Shown: piece after piece, positions 17,116 to 26,571 of the stretch | How the letters are laid out: each line of letters starts with the position of its first letter | How positions within the stretch are numbered: position 1 is the first letter of the stretch | Assembly (NCBI RefSeq): GCF_000186865.1 | Contig: NW_008705600.1 | Location: forward strand, 27,886-54,456 | Origin: Aureococcus anophagefferens | Taxonomy: Eukaryota; Sar; Pelagophyceae; Pelagomonadales; Pelagomonadaceae | Direction: 5' to 3' | Length of the DNA: 26,571 nucleotides | The notes under the pieces: model-generated | Told to the model about the DNA's origin: nothing | Databases searched by the model: none | Seen by the model: only the letters and a program-made list of their open reading frames with translations | Translations under genes and position numbers: made by a program

Positions 17116-20100
17116 ATGGTCGCCGCCCGCCTTCTCGCCTGCGCCGCGCTGGGGTTCGCCTTAGACTATCACAACGGCAACTACAACACGGCCGTCGACG
17201 ATGTCCTCTACGACACGGTCATCCCCGCCAGCGAGAGCCCCATGACCGTCGAGCGCAGCGTCCTGCGGCCGTGACGGTGTTCGAGAGATCATCTGGTAGG
17301 TCGAGCGCCACTTCGTGAACCGTAGCCACCCCTACGTGGCCGACAACCAGCAGCGCAGCGGCTTCCAGTTCCCGCGCACGGACAGCCGCTTCCAGGACCG
17401 CGACGAGATCACGCTGCGCAACGTCGACACGGGCCTCTACCTCGCCGTCGACGGCGACGGCGCGGCGACGACGACGGCCGACGCGGGCGCCGCCGCGGTC
17501 TTCGCCGTGGGGCGGCCCGCGTGGAACTCGACGGCGATCACGCTCGCCGTCGGCGGCCGCTACCTCGCCGGCGACGACGATAGCGACGCCGCGTTCCTCT
17601 CCGACGACGCCTTCGTCTGGGAGTACGTCGTCGACGACGGCTTCGAGTACCGGGGCAAGCAGGCCGCGCTCCGGGCCCCGGGCTTCACGAAGGACCTGCT
17701 CCGCGACAAGGCCGGCGCCGTCATGTACGGCAACTCGCCGCCGGGCGACCAGACGACGTGGACCGTGACGATCCACGCGGCCGTCGAGGAGTTCCGGCCC
17801 CTGCTCCGCGGCATCAACATCAACGGCCTCATGATGATGCAGTACAAGGCGGGCTACAGCCTCTGGAAGGACGCGGACAGCGGCGACAACATGTTCGGCA
17901 AGGCGAACGACGCGTGGGACCCCGAGGGCGCGGACCGCTGCGTCGGCGACGACTACTCGCTGAGCCTCGAGCTCGGCGCCGACGAGACGGAGTTCCGCCT
18001 CGGCGGCCACCTCGCGACCTACATCACGGAGAAGGACATCTCGTGGATGGCGCACCACGGCGTCAACCACGTCCGCGTCCAGGTGACGTACTGGATGGTC
18101 TTCCACGAGCTGCCCTACCGCACGGGCACCTTCGCCAAGCTCGAGCAGATCTTCGAGTGGTGCGAAAAGTACAACGTCGCCGTCTTCCTCGCGTACTTCG
18201 CCGCCAAGGGCTGCCAGAACATGGCCCAGTCCTGCGGGAGCTGCATGAAGTACACCAACTGCGGCATCGACGAGCCCGCGTGCAACACGTACCGCGACAG
18301 CGAATACGTCGACATCGCGCAGGACTGGGACCCGGCCTACGAGATGGAGGCGGGCCGCGCGTTCCGGTCCGCGGACAACCAGGCGTTCAACGAGAGCTGG
18401 CCCGTCGAGAACTTCTACGAAATAAACGTCGCCGTGCTCACGAACCTGACGACGCACTTCAAGGACTCGCCCGTCTACCTCGGCATGATCTTCACGAACG
18501 AGCCGTCGGGCACGTCGAAGAACGACCGGCTCTACGAGTTCTACGAGACGATGCAGCGCGTCGTCCGCGAGGTCAACGGCCCGGACACGCTCGTGTCCTT
18601 CTTCGGCACGTCGAACCCCATGGAGAACCTCGCGCAGGACACGTTCACGAACCCGTACCTGGACAAGCACCTCTTCTCCGACAGCGGCCACTACGAGTAC
18701 CAGGTCTTCCCGGACATGGAGCTGAACTACGAGCACGAGATGGAGGTCGGCAACTTCAACGACACCGAGACGCGCCACTGGAAGTACCTCATCCACGCGT
18801 GGTCGCTGACCTGGGGCGACGCGGGCGCGTTCATCACCGACGACTTCATGAAGTGCTTCGGGAGGCAGAAGCTCCAGATTTATGAGCGGTACACCATGGG
18901 CACGGCCTACTGCATCTGGGAGGTCGAGCGCGGCGTCCCGCGGGCCGCGACGACGTTCGAGAGCGTTCGACCGGGACGACGAAGAAAGATCGCCGCGGAC
19001 GCGTTTCGTAGGTCGAGAGCGGCCCGAACTACAAGTGGGACTACAACGACGCGTGCGAGGCCGGCTTCCTGCCCGGCTGCCTCGACGAGTACGAGTGGAA
19101 GAGCGCGCGCTGGTGGGAGCACGACCCGTCCTACTACGACTACTACGACGCGTGGACCGAGGCCTGCAACCCGGCCCACACGTGCGCGGCCCTGGACCAG
19201 TACTACGTCTGCGGCGACGGCGACGAGTACGTCGACCTCGACCTCGACGCCTACGACGACATCGACCTCTGCCACGAGGCCTGCGAGACCTACACGAACG
19301 ACTACGCGGCGGAGCTCGACCGCACGGACTGGAACTCGCAGCTCACGGGCGCCGTCGGCTGCTGCGAGTTCAAGGACGGCACGCGCTGCCGCTACCACAA
19401 GCTCGTCGACGACGTCGAGTACCGCTCCTCCAAGCCGACGCGCTACGCGTCGATCTGCGGCGCCCTGTGTGGAAACCAACCACTGGTTTGGGGGGTCCCC
19501 ACCAAACTTCAGAACTCTCTATCTCGGCCAATTCGAAGTCGATTCGGCTGATTTTTGGACGAATCGATTGCTCTCGTCGAGTTCTTGAAGCACAGCAGAA
19601 AACGTCGCGTCGAAACGGTCGCATACGCTCAAATTGAAGTCGGGTTGAAGATTTGAATTCCACACAGGCGGCGCCGCGATGCCCGGCGGCGGCGGCGTCG
19701 ACGTCGTCGTCACCGTCGACGTCGACGGCCAGCGGCGCCTCGACGACGCCGCGACGCCCGCGCCGACGGCGACGCCCGCGCCGACGGCAAACCCTGCGAC
19801 GACCTGTCGTCGCCCGACGAGTCCCTCGCGGCCGTCCTCGAGCGGGTCTCGGCGCGCATCTGCAACTGCACGACGACGGCGACGTACTACGGCTGCGTCG
19901 ACGGGGTCCACGTCCTGTCCGTCACCGTCGGCAAGCGGTCGTTCAACGCCTCGCTCCCGCCGGACATCGACGCCGTCGACGCCGACGCGCTCGGGGCCGC
20001 CTTCGACGCCGCGCGGTCCGACGCGTCCTCGCTCGCCTACGTGCAGCAGGCCTTCGCGGACCTCGAGGCTCATCGGGACACGCTCGGCGTCGCCACGTTC

Positions 20101-20517
20101 GAGACGCCGGAGTGGTGCGAGGACCACGCGGACTGCGACGAGGGCGAGTACTGCTACGCGCTCTCGAACGCCCTCGGCTACGTCGACGACGACGTCGCCG
20201 CCTACGACGACGCGGCATACACGACGATCGGCGACTACTTCGGGCCGCCGACGAACGCGACGGCGACGGGGCGCCGGCTCGCCGCCGCGCACCGCGCGCT
20301 CTACTCGGACCGCGCCGAGGTCAAGTTCTGCCGCGCCGCGTCCGCGGACGACGACGACGACGGCGCGAGCAGCAAGAAGAAGCGCTCGGGGCCGCCGCCC
20401 ACACACGTGGCCATGGTCGTCGTCGCCCTCGCGACGATCGCCACGATCCTCTTCGCCGGCCTCTGCCGCGCCGCCAAGGAGCCGGCCGCCGCGACCAAGG
20501 TCGTCGAGATGAAGTAG
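17116..20517 (+). CDS. Secreted GH5-like glycosidase-family protein with fascin-like domain and C-terminal membrane anchor
   Basis: Exons 17116-17247, 17300-18922, 19012-19456, 19668-20517, about 1,017 residues if one missing base near 19794 is allowed for. The start has a perfect Kozak context (GCCGCCACCATGG) and a signal peptide (MVAARLLACAALGFA). Residues ~75-160 are fascin/beta-trefoil-like (LRNVDTGLYLAVDG). The GH5 barrel (~205-580) shows GGHLATYITEKDISWM, HGVNHVRVQVTYW, the acid/base motif FTNEPSG (Glu ~445) and HYEYQVF. The expected nucleophile motif GEWS reads HAWS, with Ala at ~544. A cysteine-rich domain, a TPAPTATPAPT linker, a Glu/Asp-rich ectodomain and a transmembrane segment (HVAMVVVALATIATILFAGL) follow. 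By family it targets beta-1,3-type glucans; this copy may bind rather than cut. Confidence 0.8.
17248..17299 (+). mobile_element. Short introner-like intron (family 3, 52 nt)
   Basis: A perfect 8-bp duplication GTCGAGCG occurs at 17248-17255 and 17300-17307. The intron starts with the GT of the left copy and ends GGTAG. Its interior (GCGTCCTGCGG, GTGTTCGAGAG) matches the introns at 18923 and 7742. Splicing joins ESPMT to VERHFVNRSHP in phase 0. Confidence 0.85.
18923..19011 (+). mobile_element. Short introner-like intron (family 3, 89 nt)
   Basis: The duplication is GTCGAGCG at 18923-18930 against GTCGAGAG at 19012-19019. The interior GGCGTCCCGCGG followed by CGACGACGTTCGAGAGCG is nearly identical to 7751-7785. 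The acceptor is TTTCGTAG. Splicing joins TAYCIWE to VESGPNYKWDY in phase 0. Confidence 0.87.
19457..19667 (+). mobile_element. Introner element (family 2) in the GH5-like gene
   Basis: The element at 19465-19667 starts CTGTGTGGAA and ends with the complement TTCCACACAG. The perfect 8-bp duplication GCGGCGCC is at 19457-19464 and 19668-19675. It is a GC-AG intron, 211 nt, phase 1, in the same orientation as the gene and closely similar to the 1873-2075 copy. Confidence 0.92.
19753..19788 (+). repeat. Two tandem 18-bp units encoding a TPAPTA linker
   Basis: GACGCCCGCGCCGACGGC occurs twice in a row, at 19753-19770 and 19771-19788. It encodes a Thr/Pro/Ala linker between the cysteine-rich domain and the membrane-proximal ectodomain. 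Confidence 0.85.
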
Positions 20518-20652
20518 CGTCCGCCGCCGCCGCCCCCTCTGTTGTCCCCCGATCCCCAAGGCGCCCATCGCCGCCATCGCTGTCGCCTCCGTCGCCGCCG
20601 CCGCCGTTGTGCTCCCCCCGGGCCGACGTCGACCCCCCGTCGCGCGCCCGCG
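20518..20652. other. Convergent intergenic spacer
   Basis: This 135-bp C-rich spacer lies between the stop codon of the GH5-like gene and that of CFAP57, which meet tail to tail. It has CCG/GCC-rich runs and no AATAAA-like signal that I can see. Confidence 0.6.
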
Positions 20653-23600
20653 TTACGAGCTCCCCGCGAGGGGCCGGAGGTGGTCCGGCAGCTTCGTCCG
20701 GAAGTCCGGGGGCACGGTCTGGGCGTGGATGGGGACGAGCTCCGGCACGCTCGACGCGTGGTCGGCCTGGTCGTCGTCGTCGCCCGGCCGCGGCCGCGCG
20801 GCGCGCTTGCCCCACTTGTTCTTGAACTGCTCGTCGCGGAGCTTGCGGTGGAGCGACTTGCGGTCGAAGCGGAGGTCGTTGAGCTCCTCCATGAGCTCGA
20901 GGTTCTGCGCGCGGAGCATGTCGACGGTGCGCTCCTCGGGCGTCTTGTCCGCGCCGACGCCGACGGCCCTGGGCCGGGGCTTGGGCTTGCGCCGCGCCGC
21001 GGCGTCGCGCTTGTCGTCGGAGGCGCCGTCGTCGTCGCCGGCGCCGCCGTCGGGCTCCGGCGGCCCCGCGCGGTGCCGCGCGGGCTGGAGCCGGACGACG
21101 GCGTCGCGGACGGCGTGGAGCTCCTCGAGGACGACGGCCTGGGGCCGGATCGCGGGGTCGCGGAGCTTGAGGAGGAAGACGTCGATCTGCTCGACGAGGC
21201 CGCCGAGGCGCTTGTCCTTGGAGAAGATGTGCTTGCGGCACTCGCCGACGCGCGTCCGCGCGCGCTGGAGCTCGTTGGCCTTGCGGTTCAGCGTGATGCC
21301 CATGGCCTTGTTCTGCATGCCCGCGTCCTCGAGGATGCCGTCGAGCTTGCGCCACTTCTTCTCGAGCGCGGCGAGGTCGCCGTCCTTGGCCGCGATCGTC
21401 TCCTCGAGGGACGCCTTCTGCTCGCCGAGCATGCGCTTCCAGCGCACCAGGTCGTCGAGCTGCTTCTCCTGGTCCGCCGCGAGGCGCTCGTGGCGCTCGC
21501 GGAGGCCGCGCTCGCGCCGGAGGTCCGCGAGCGCGGCGCCGAGGCGCGCCTCGGCGTCCGCCGCGCGGTCGCGCGCCGCGTAGAAGGCCTGCTGGCTCTC
21601 CGTGAGCTCGTCGCGGTTCTTGTGGTAGTCCATGGACAGCTGCTCGTTGCGCCGCTTGAGCACGGCCTTGTCGTGGAGCGACGTCGTGAGCTTGCGCTGG
21701 AGCTCCTCGAGGTCCGCGCGCGCGGCCTCGCGCGCGGCGAAGAGCTCGAGGTCCGCGCGGCGGTCCTGCTCCTCGAGGAGGCCCGACGCCTCGCGCTTGC
21801 CCTGGGCCGCGTAGTCGCGGAGGAGCCGCGCCTCGGCCTCGTACGTCTCCTTGAGCGACTCCTTCGACTTCTTCCACTTCTCCTCGGACTTGCGCGAGTC
21901 TAAAACCTGGCTCTCGAGCTCGTCGCGCGCGTCGAGGCGGATCTTGTCGATCTCGTCGCGGATGGCCATGTAGCGCGCGGCCTCGGTCGCGAGCTTCTTG
22001 TCGTAGAGCGACTCGAGCTCCTTCGCCTCCGCGTCGAAGCCCGCGCGCGCCTCCGCGAGCGCGACCGCGTGGCCGTCCTCCGCCTCGGCGAGGCGCCGCG
22101 TCACCCCGTCGACCTCCGTCTCCAGCGCCTCGAGCTGCGCCTCGTAGGACTCCTCCTGCTCGCCCAGCCGCCGCTCGAACTCGGGCCGCGCCGCGTCCTG
22201 CTGCTGCTTCGCGGCGGCCTTGGTCTGCTCGAGCTGGCCGACGAGCGTGCGCACGTCGTTCTCGAGCTTGTAGAAGGCGCCGCGCTCGATGAGCACCATC
22301 TCGTCCGACGGCCCGCCGAAGGCCTGGGCCTGCTTGAGCGACGCGCCTGGGCGGGACAAGGGTGCGACATTCCCAACTTTGGAGGCTCCTATCTCGGCCA
22401 TTTTCCACTCGTTTCGGCTGATTTTGGGACGAGCGATCATCCCTCGGAGCGCTCTCGACGCGTGGATGCTTTTTCCGGAACGCGCGCGCGCGGAACACTC
22501 ATGTTGAAGCGAACTTGAATCACCCTTGTCCTGCCCTGAGCCGCGCGGACGCCGAGGAAGCCGTCGCGGCCCGCGGAGCAGACGAGGATCGCGCCGCCGC
22601 GGCCCGCGGCGCAGAGCGTGTCGTCGCGGCGGCAGAACGTCAACGCGACGACGGCGCCGTCGCAGAGCGGCAGCTCCCGCAGGTCGCCCGGCGCGCCGTC
22701 GGGCCCGTCGAAGGGCCACCGCGCGGTCACCACGGACCCGAAGGCCGTGCCCGCGACGAGCAGGCCCGCGGCGTCGCCCGCCGGGTCCACGGGGAGGAGG
22801 CAGGTGACGACGCGGTCCCCCAGGAGCACGTCCGTCGACGGGCCGTCGATCGCGCCCGGCCAGACGCAGACCAGCGGCTCCTCGACGCGGCCCTCGCCGC
22901 CCGCGGGCGACGCGTCGCGGCCCCGGCGGTTCTCCGAGCCCCGAGGCGCGCCCGCGGCGACCAGGGCGCCGTCGTCGAAGACGCACATGCAGGCCCACTT
23001 GACGCCGAGGCGCACGCAGTCGCGCGTCCGCGCGACGATGCGGTGCCGGTCCTCGAAGCGGCCGATGGACCACTCGTAGACCGCGCCGTCCTCGGACACC
23101 GTGAACAGCCGCTGGTCGTCGGGCGCCCAGGCCAAGCCCCGCACGTTGCCCGCGTGGCCCCGGAGCGCGTGCAGCAAGCCCGCGCGGCCCGCGTCGCGCG
23201 TCGCGCGCGACTCGAAGACCTGGACGAGCCTTCCCATGACGGCGGCGAAGAGGTGGCCGCCGTTGGCGTAGGCGAGGGCGGACAGCGGCGTCGTCGACAC
23301 GAGGGGCCGGTCGTCGCGCGGGAGCGGCACGACGCCCTTCGTCGCGAGCTTCTGCGCCAAAAAGAGCTCGCGGTGGCCGAGGCGGTAGACGCGCATCTCG
23401 TCCTCGAGGCCCACCAGGAGCTCGTAGCCGCCCGGGTGCACGTCGAGGCACACGAGCGCCTGCTTCGCAAAGGCCTCGTCCCCCACGTAGCGCACCGCGA
23501 GCTCGCGCGCGCGCCAGTCCCAGACGCAGACCGCGCCGCCCACCGTCGAGCACGACGCCAACAGGGGCTTCGACAGCCCCGCGGACAGCGCCATGACGTC

Positions 23601-24758
23601 GCCCTCGTGGTGCGGCGCGCCGAGACGCTTCGCCGGCAGCCGCTTCGCCTTCGGGTCCGTCGTCAGCAGGAGCTGGGGCAGGTCCAGCAGCGCGACGGCG
23701 TGGCGGCAGACGAGGAGCGTCGCCGCGGCGGAGTTGGCGTTCGCCGGCGGGAAGGAGGAGCACGCGACGACGTTGCGCGCGCCGTCGAGCGCGAGGCGCC
23801 TCATGAGCTTCACGCCGACCTTGCCCCGCTTCCGCTGGCGCGGGTCGTCGTCGCGGCGGAAGACGCAGACGCCGCAGGACGAGCAGCACGTCGCGAAGCC
23901 GTGCTCCAGGGGCACGACGCCGCGGACCGAGGACAGGTGCACGCCCTCGAAGCGCTGCGTCTGCTCGTTCTCCTGGACGATGGCGACGTCGCCCCCCGAC
24001 GTGCCCGCGACGAGCATCTCCGACTCGAGCCAGAGGTGGATCGTGTACTCGGCCTTGCCGCCGCCGCCGGGCGGCAGGTGGCTCGCGGCGGCGCGCGGTT
24101 TCAGTTCGGAGCGGAGCAGGCGCCAGAGCTGGACGTGCTGCGGGCCCGACGTCGACAGCTCCAGCGGGTCCCGCGGGTGGCAGCAGACGTGCGCGCAGGC
24201 GGCCTCGAGGGGGCTGCAGAACGCGAGGCCCTCCTCCGGCGGCTTGGCCCAGTCGAAGCCGACGGCGACGGACGGCCGCTCGCGGCCCTCCGCCTTCGAC
24301 GCGCAGACCACGAGCGACGCGTCGGCGTTGAAGTCCGCCGCGCCAAAGGTCGCGCCGCCGGGCGCCTCGTCCCAGGTGTGGGTCCCGACGACCGTGGGGA
24401 CCCAGGCGCCGCCGCACTGCGCGAGCGAGTAGACGACGACGGCCGGCGGCGCGGCCCGCGGGAGCTGCGACACGCAGAGGCCCAGGAGCTTGCGCCGCTT
24501 GTGGAAGGCGACGGCCGTGACGACGCGCGCCGGCGTGCCCCGCACGCGGATCGCGGGGAAGAAGTGCATGGGCTTCGACGACCCCTCGGCCAGGTTCTCG
24601 CCGCCGATCTCCTCCGCCGACACGAAGGCGGCCCGCGACCCCGTGAAGGTGATGTAGGTGAGGCTCTCCTGCTCCAGGGCCACCACGGGCGTCGACACGC
24701 TGCTGTTGAACCCGAAGGCCACGCGCGGCACGATGGACCGCGGCGCCGGCGCCGCCAT
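20653..24758 (-). CDS. CFAP57: CFAP57 (WDR65/FAP57-like) ciliary axonemal protein
   Basis: Two exons, 22547-24758 and 20653-22346, give about 1,301 residues, close to the 1,250 of the human protein. The N-terminal ~735 residues are WD40 repeats. They include diagnostic CFAP57-like stretches: PRVAFGFNSSV at the start, ANGGHLFAAVMGRLVQVF, LRGHAGNVRGLAWAPDD and DGAVYEWSIGRFEDR. The C-terminal ~550 residues are a long coiled coil (MVLIERGAFYKLENDVRTLV to MLRAQNLELMEELNDLR). CFAP57 proteins sit on the 96-nm axonemal repeat and help place inner-arm dyneins and regulatory complexes. The single intron, an introner, falls at the boundary between propeller and coiled coil. Confidence 0.92.
22347..22546 (+). 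mobile_element. Introner element (family 1) in reverse orientation within CFAP57
   Basis: The element (22347-22538) reads on the plus strand with the TCGGCTGATTTT core, whereas the host gene is on the minus strand. Its ends are long inverted repeats, CTGGGCGGGACAAGGGTG against CACCCTTGTCCTGCCCTG. On the minus strand the flanks are GCGCGGCT (22546-22539) and GCGCGTCG (22346-22339), an imperfect duplication. The intron is GC-AG, 200 nt, and splicing gives GFLGVRA joined to SLKQAQAFGG. Confidence 0.88.
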
Positions 24759-24810
24759 GGCCGACGGGTGAGCTCGAGCGCTAAGACGGCACCTGGGGTT
24801 TAGTGACGGA
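24759..24810. promoter_or_regulatory. Divergent promoter core between CFAP57 and the FG-GAP gene
   Basis: Only about 50 bp separate the CFAP57 start (24758, minus) from the first candidate ATG of the plus-strand gene (24811). No TATA box is evident. An imperfect direct repeat lies just downstream (TGTTGAGTCTAGGTGCAGT near 24812 and CATTGAGTCATGGTGCAGT near 24845) and may be regulatory. Confidence 0.4.
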
Positions 24811-26571
24811 ATGTTGAGTCTAGGTGCAGTCGACCTTTCTGCAACATTGAGTCATGGTGCAGTACGTCCGATCTTGCGAAGTTCTTGCCGACGCATCGTC
24901 CCCAGAAAGCTAACCAAAGCTTCTGCCGCCGACGCGCACACTCGCACCCATCCGCCTCTCCGTGCACCACCGGCCTCCTCCTCTCCCTGCGCGTCACGGA
25001 GCAGATCGCGAAGCTCGTCTCCTCGGACGCCGCGGCGCAAGACCAGTTCGGTTACTCCGTCGCCATCCACAACGAGATCATCGTCGTCGGCGCGACCATG
25101 GAAGAAGTCGCCGCCAATTCGGGCTCGGCCTACATCTTCAAGACTTCCGACGGCGGCGCGACCTGGCCCCAGGTGGCGAAGCTCGTCGCGCCGGACGCCG
25201 AGGCGAGCGACCGCTTCGGCTACTCCGTCGCTGTCGAGGGCAACCTCGTCGTCGTCGGCGCATTGCAGGACGACACCTACGCGGGCTCGGCGTACGCGTT
25301 CCTCACGTCGGACGGCGGCGCGACCTGGGACCAAGGCGAAAAGTTCGTTGCCGACGATCGCGCGGCGGAAGACCGCTTTGGCACTGACGTGGAGATAAGC
25401 GGCGACGTCGTCGTCGTTGGCGCGCACACTGCGCACACTGCTTGGCGCCAACCGACGGGGGCCGCCTACGTCTTCCGCGCAACCGACGGGCGCGCGGGCT
25501 GGACGCAAGAAGCCAAGCTCGTCGCAAGCGACGTCGCGGCAAACGACCTCTTCGGTTATGCAGTTTCCATCAACGAGGCCGGAGACGTGATCGCCGTCGG
25601 TTCATTCCTTGACAACGACCACGGCTCCTGGTCTGGCTCGGCGTATGTCTTCCGCACGACGGACGGCGGTGCGACCTGGACCCAAGCGGCCAAACTTGCC
25701 CCAGGCTCGGAAAACTATCGCTTCGGCGCAAGTCTCTCCATCAGTGGCAACACACTCGCCGTCGGCGCGTACGGGTCCGACACCTTCACTGGCCGTGCTT
25801 ACCTCTTCTCAACGACGGACAACGGCGCGAGCTGGACCCAAGACGCCAATTTGCAGGGCAGCGGTTACGCGGTGAACGACCGCTTCGGTGAACACCTCGT
25901 CCTCAGTGGCAACCGACTCGTCGTCGGGGCGAGAGCGACGACCACGGGTCCGGGCTCGGTCTACATCTTCGAGGCCCCCCAGCCCGCGCCCAGCCCGACC
26001 GACTCCGCCCCCACGCCGTCCCCCGTCGCCACCGCCGCCCTCCCCGGCCCGACGCCGAGCCCCGTCGTCGCGGCGCCGCCGACCGACGGCGTCGTGACCC
26101 ACCTCGCGCTCCTCTCGGCTCTCCTGCCTCGGCAACGACGCCTGCCCGAGCGCGTTCACCCTCGACGAGTCCGGCATCGCGTCCGAGGTCACGCCGTCGT
26201 CGACGTTCGGCTCCGACGGCTCGGTCACGCTCGTCATGGACGTCGTCACGACGGGCAGCAGCTCCGAGCTCACCGGGACGCTGTCCGTCGGCGTGGACTG
26301 CATCGACTTCCAGCTCGCGGCCGGCTTCTGCCAGGAGGCCGATTCGGCGTCGTTGTGCGCGGAGCACTCGACCGTGTCGCGGACGCTCGACCCGACGACG
26401 CTCGTCGAGGCGTGCCCCGGCAGCGCGGTCCAGGACGAGAACGGCATCATCACGCTCACGCTCGGCGTCACGATCGGCGTCGGCCACTCGGACCCCTTCG
26501 ACGCGCTCGCGTCCTTCGAGCACGAGGTGACGTACACCATCGACGTCGTGGACCAGGTCGTCATGTCCTCG
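24811..26571 (+). CDS. FG-GAP (integrin-alpha-like) repeat protein, 3' partial
   Basis: The frame from ~24906 to ~26093 encodes six ~55-residue FG-GAP-type repeats. Each has the pattern D-x-F-G-x-S-V, VVVGA, G-S-A-Y-x-F and T-x-D-G-G-A-T-W, ending near VYIFEAPQP (~25975). A Pro/Thr/Ser linker (PSPTDSAPTPSP) follows. The frame then changes near 26094-26169 into a cysteine-containing extracellular-looking domain (NDACPSAFTLDESG to VDQVVMSS) that runs off the window. No ATG precedes the repeats in their own frame. A 24811-24861 first exon joined by a 44-nt intron fits but is tentative. FG-GAP repeats build beta-propellers for adhesion or ligand binding at the cell surface. Confidence 0.65.
24862..24905 (+). 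other. Tentative 44-nt first intron of the FG-GAP gene
   Basis: A strong donor GTACGT at 24862 and an acceptor CCCCAG ending at 24905 link the ATG frame at 24811 (MLSLGAVDLSATLSHGA) in phase 0 to the open frame that continues into the FG-GAP repeats. Without it the repeat frame has no upstream ATG. Confidence 0.4.

Noticed and set aside
17219..18796. A 525-codon open frame on the minus strand
   Set aside because: It is the antisense shadow of the GH5 barrel exon, whose plus-strand motifs (NEP, VRVQVTYW) are unmistakable.
22515..24803. A 762-codon open frame on the plus strand
   Set aside because: It is the antisense shadow of the CFAP57 WD40 exon and has Arg/Ala/His-rich composition typical of such shadows.
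1..26571. tRNA or rRNA genes, CRISPR arrays, bacterial operons or ribosome-binding sites
   Set aside because: None seen. No rRNA-like or tRNA-cloverleaf sequence was noticed, and spliced genes with a Kozak start argue for a eukaryotic nuclear genome.

Overview
The window is nuclear DNA of a very GC-rich eukaryotic alga. The best guess is a pelagophyte stramenopile such as Aureococcus anophagefferens. The reasons are long intron-split genes, animal-type domains (IP3/ryanodine receptor RIH repeats, CFAP57), a textbook Kozak start at 17116, and about seven ~200-nt introns that are near-copies of each other. Those introns have terminal inverted repeats and 8-bp target-site duplications. They are introner elements, transposon-like introns known from Aureococcus and Micromonas. 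The species is inferred from this, not proven.

Layout. (1) 1-10183, plus strand: the 3' ~2,950 codons of a giant IP3-receptor/ryanodine-receptor-like calcium-release channel in ten exons. An EF-hand pair and a complete S1-S4 voltage sensor lie in the middle of its cytosolic solenoid. (2) 10191-13893: a lower-GC segment flanked by a 41-bp direct repeat and holding one intronless gene (FASTK-like repeats, RAP domain, coiled coil, SAM, CCCH zinc finger). (3) 13889-15133, minus: an intronless gene with a Tudor/agenet-like region and a RanBP2-type zinc finger. (4) 15360-16948, plus: a secreted PAN/EGF/GH43-like protein. (5) 17116-20517, plus: a secreted, C-terminally membrane-anchored GH5-like protein with a fascin-like domain. 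(6) 20653-24758, minus: the ciliary protein CFAP57. (7) from about 24811 to the window end, plus: a six-repeat FG-GAP surface protein, incomplete at the 3' edge.

There is no operon. The genes are eukaryotic single units, in convergent pairs at 10183/13889 and 20517/20653 and divergent pairs at 15133/15360 and 24758/24811. The two most unusual things are the voltage-sensor-bearing calcium-release channel and the intron landscape. The introns include two related ~200-nt introner families inserted in both orientations, with GT or GC splice donors taken from the duplicated target. There is also a separate family of very short (52-89 nt) introns that share sequence and partly share target duplications.
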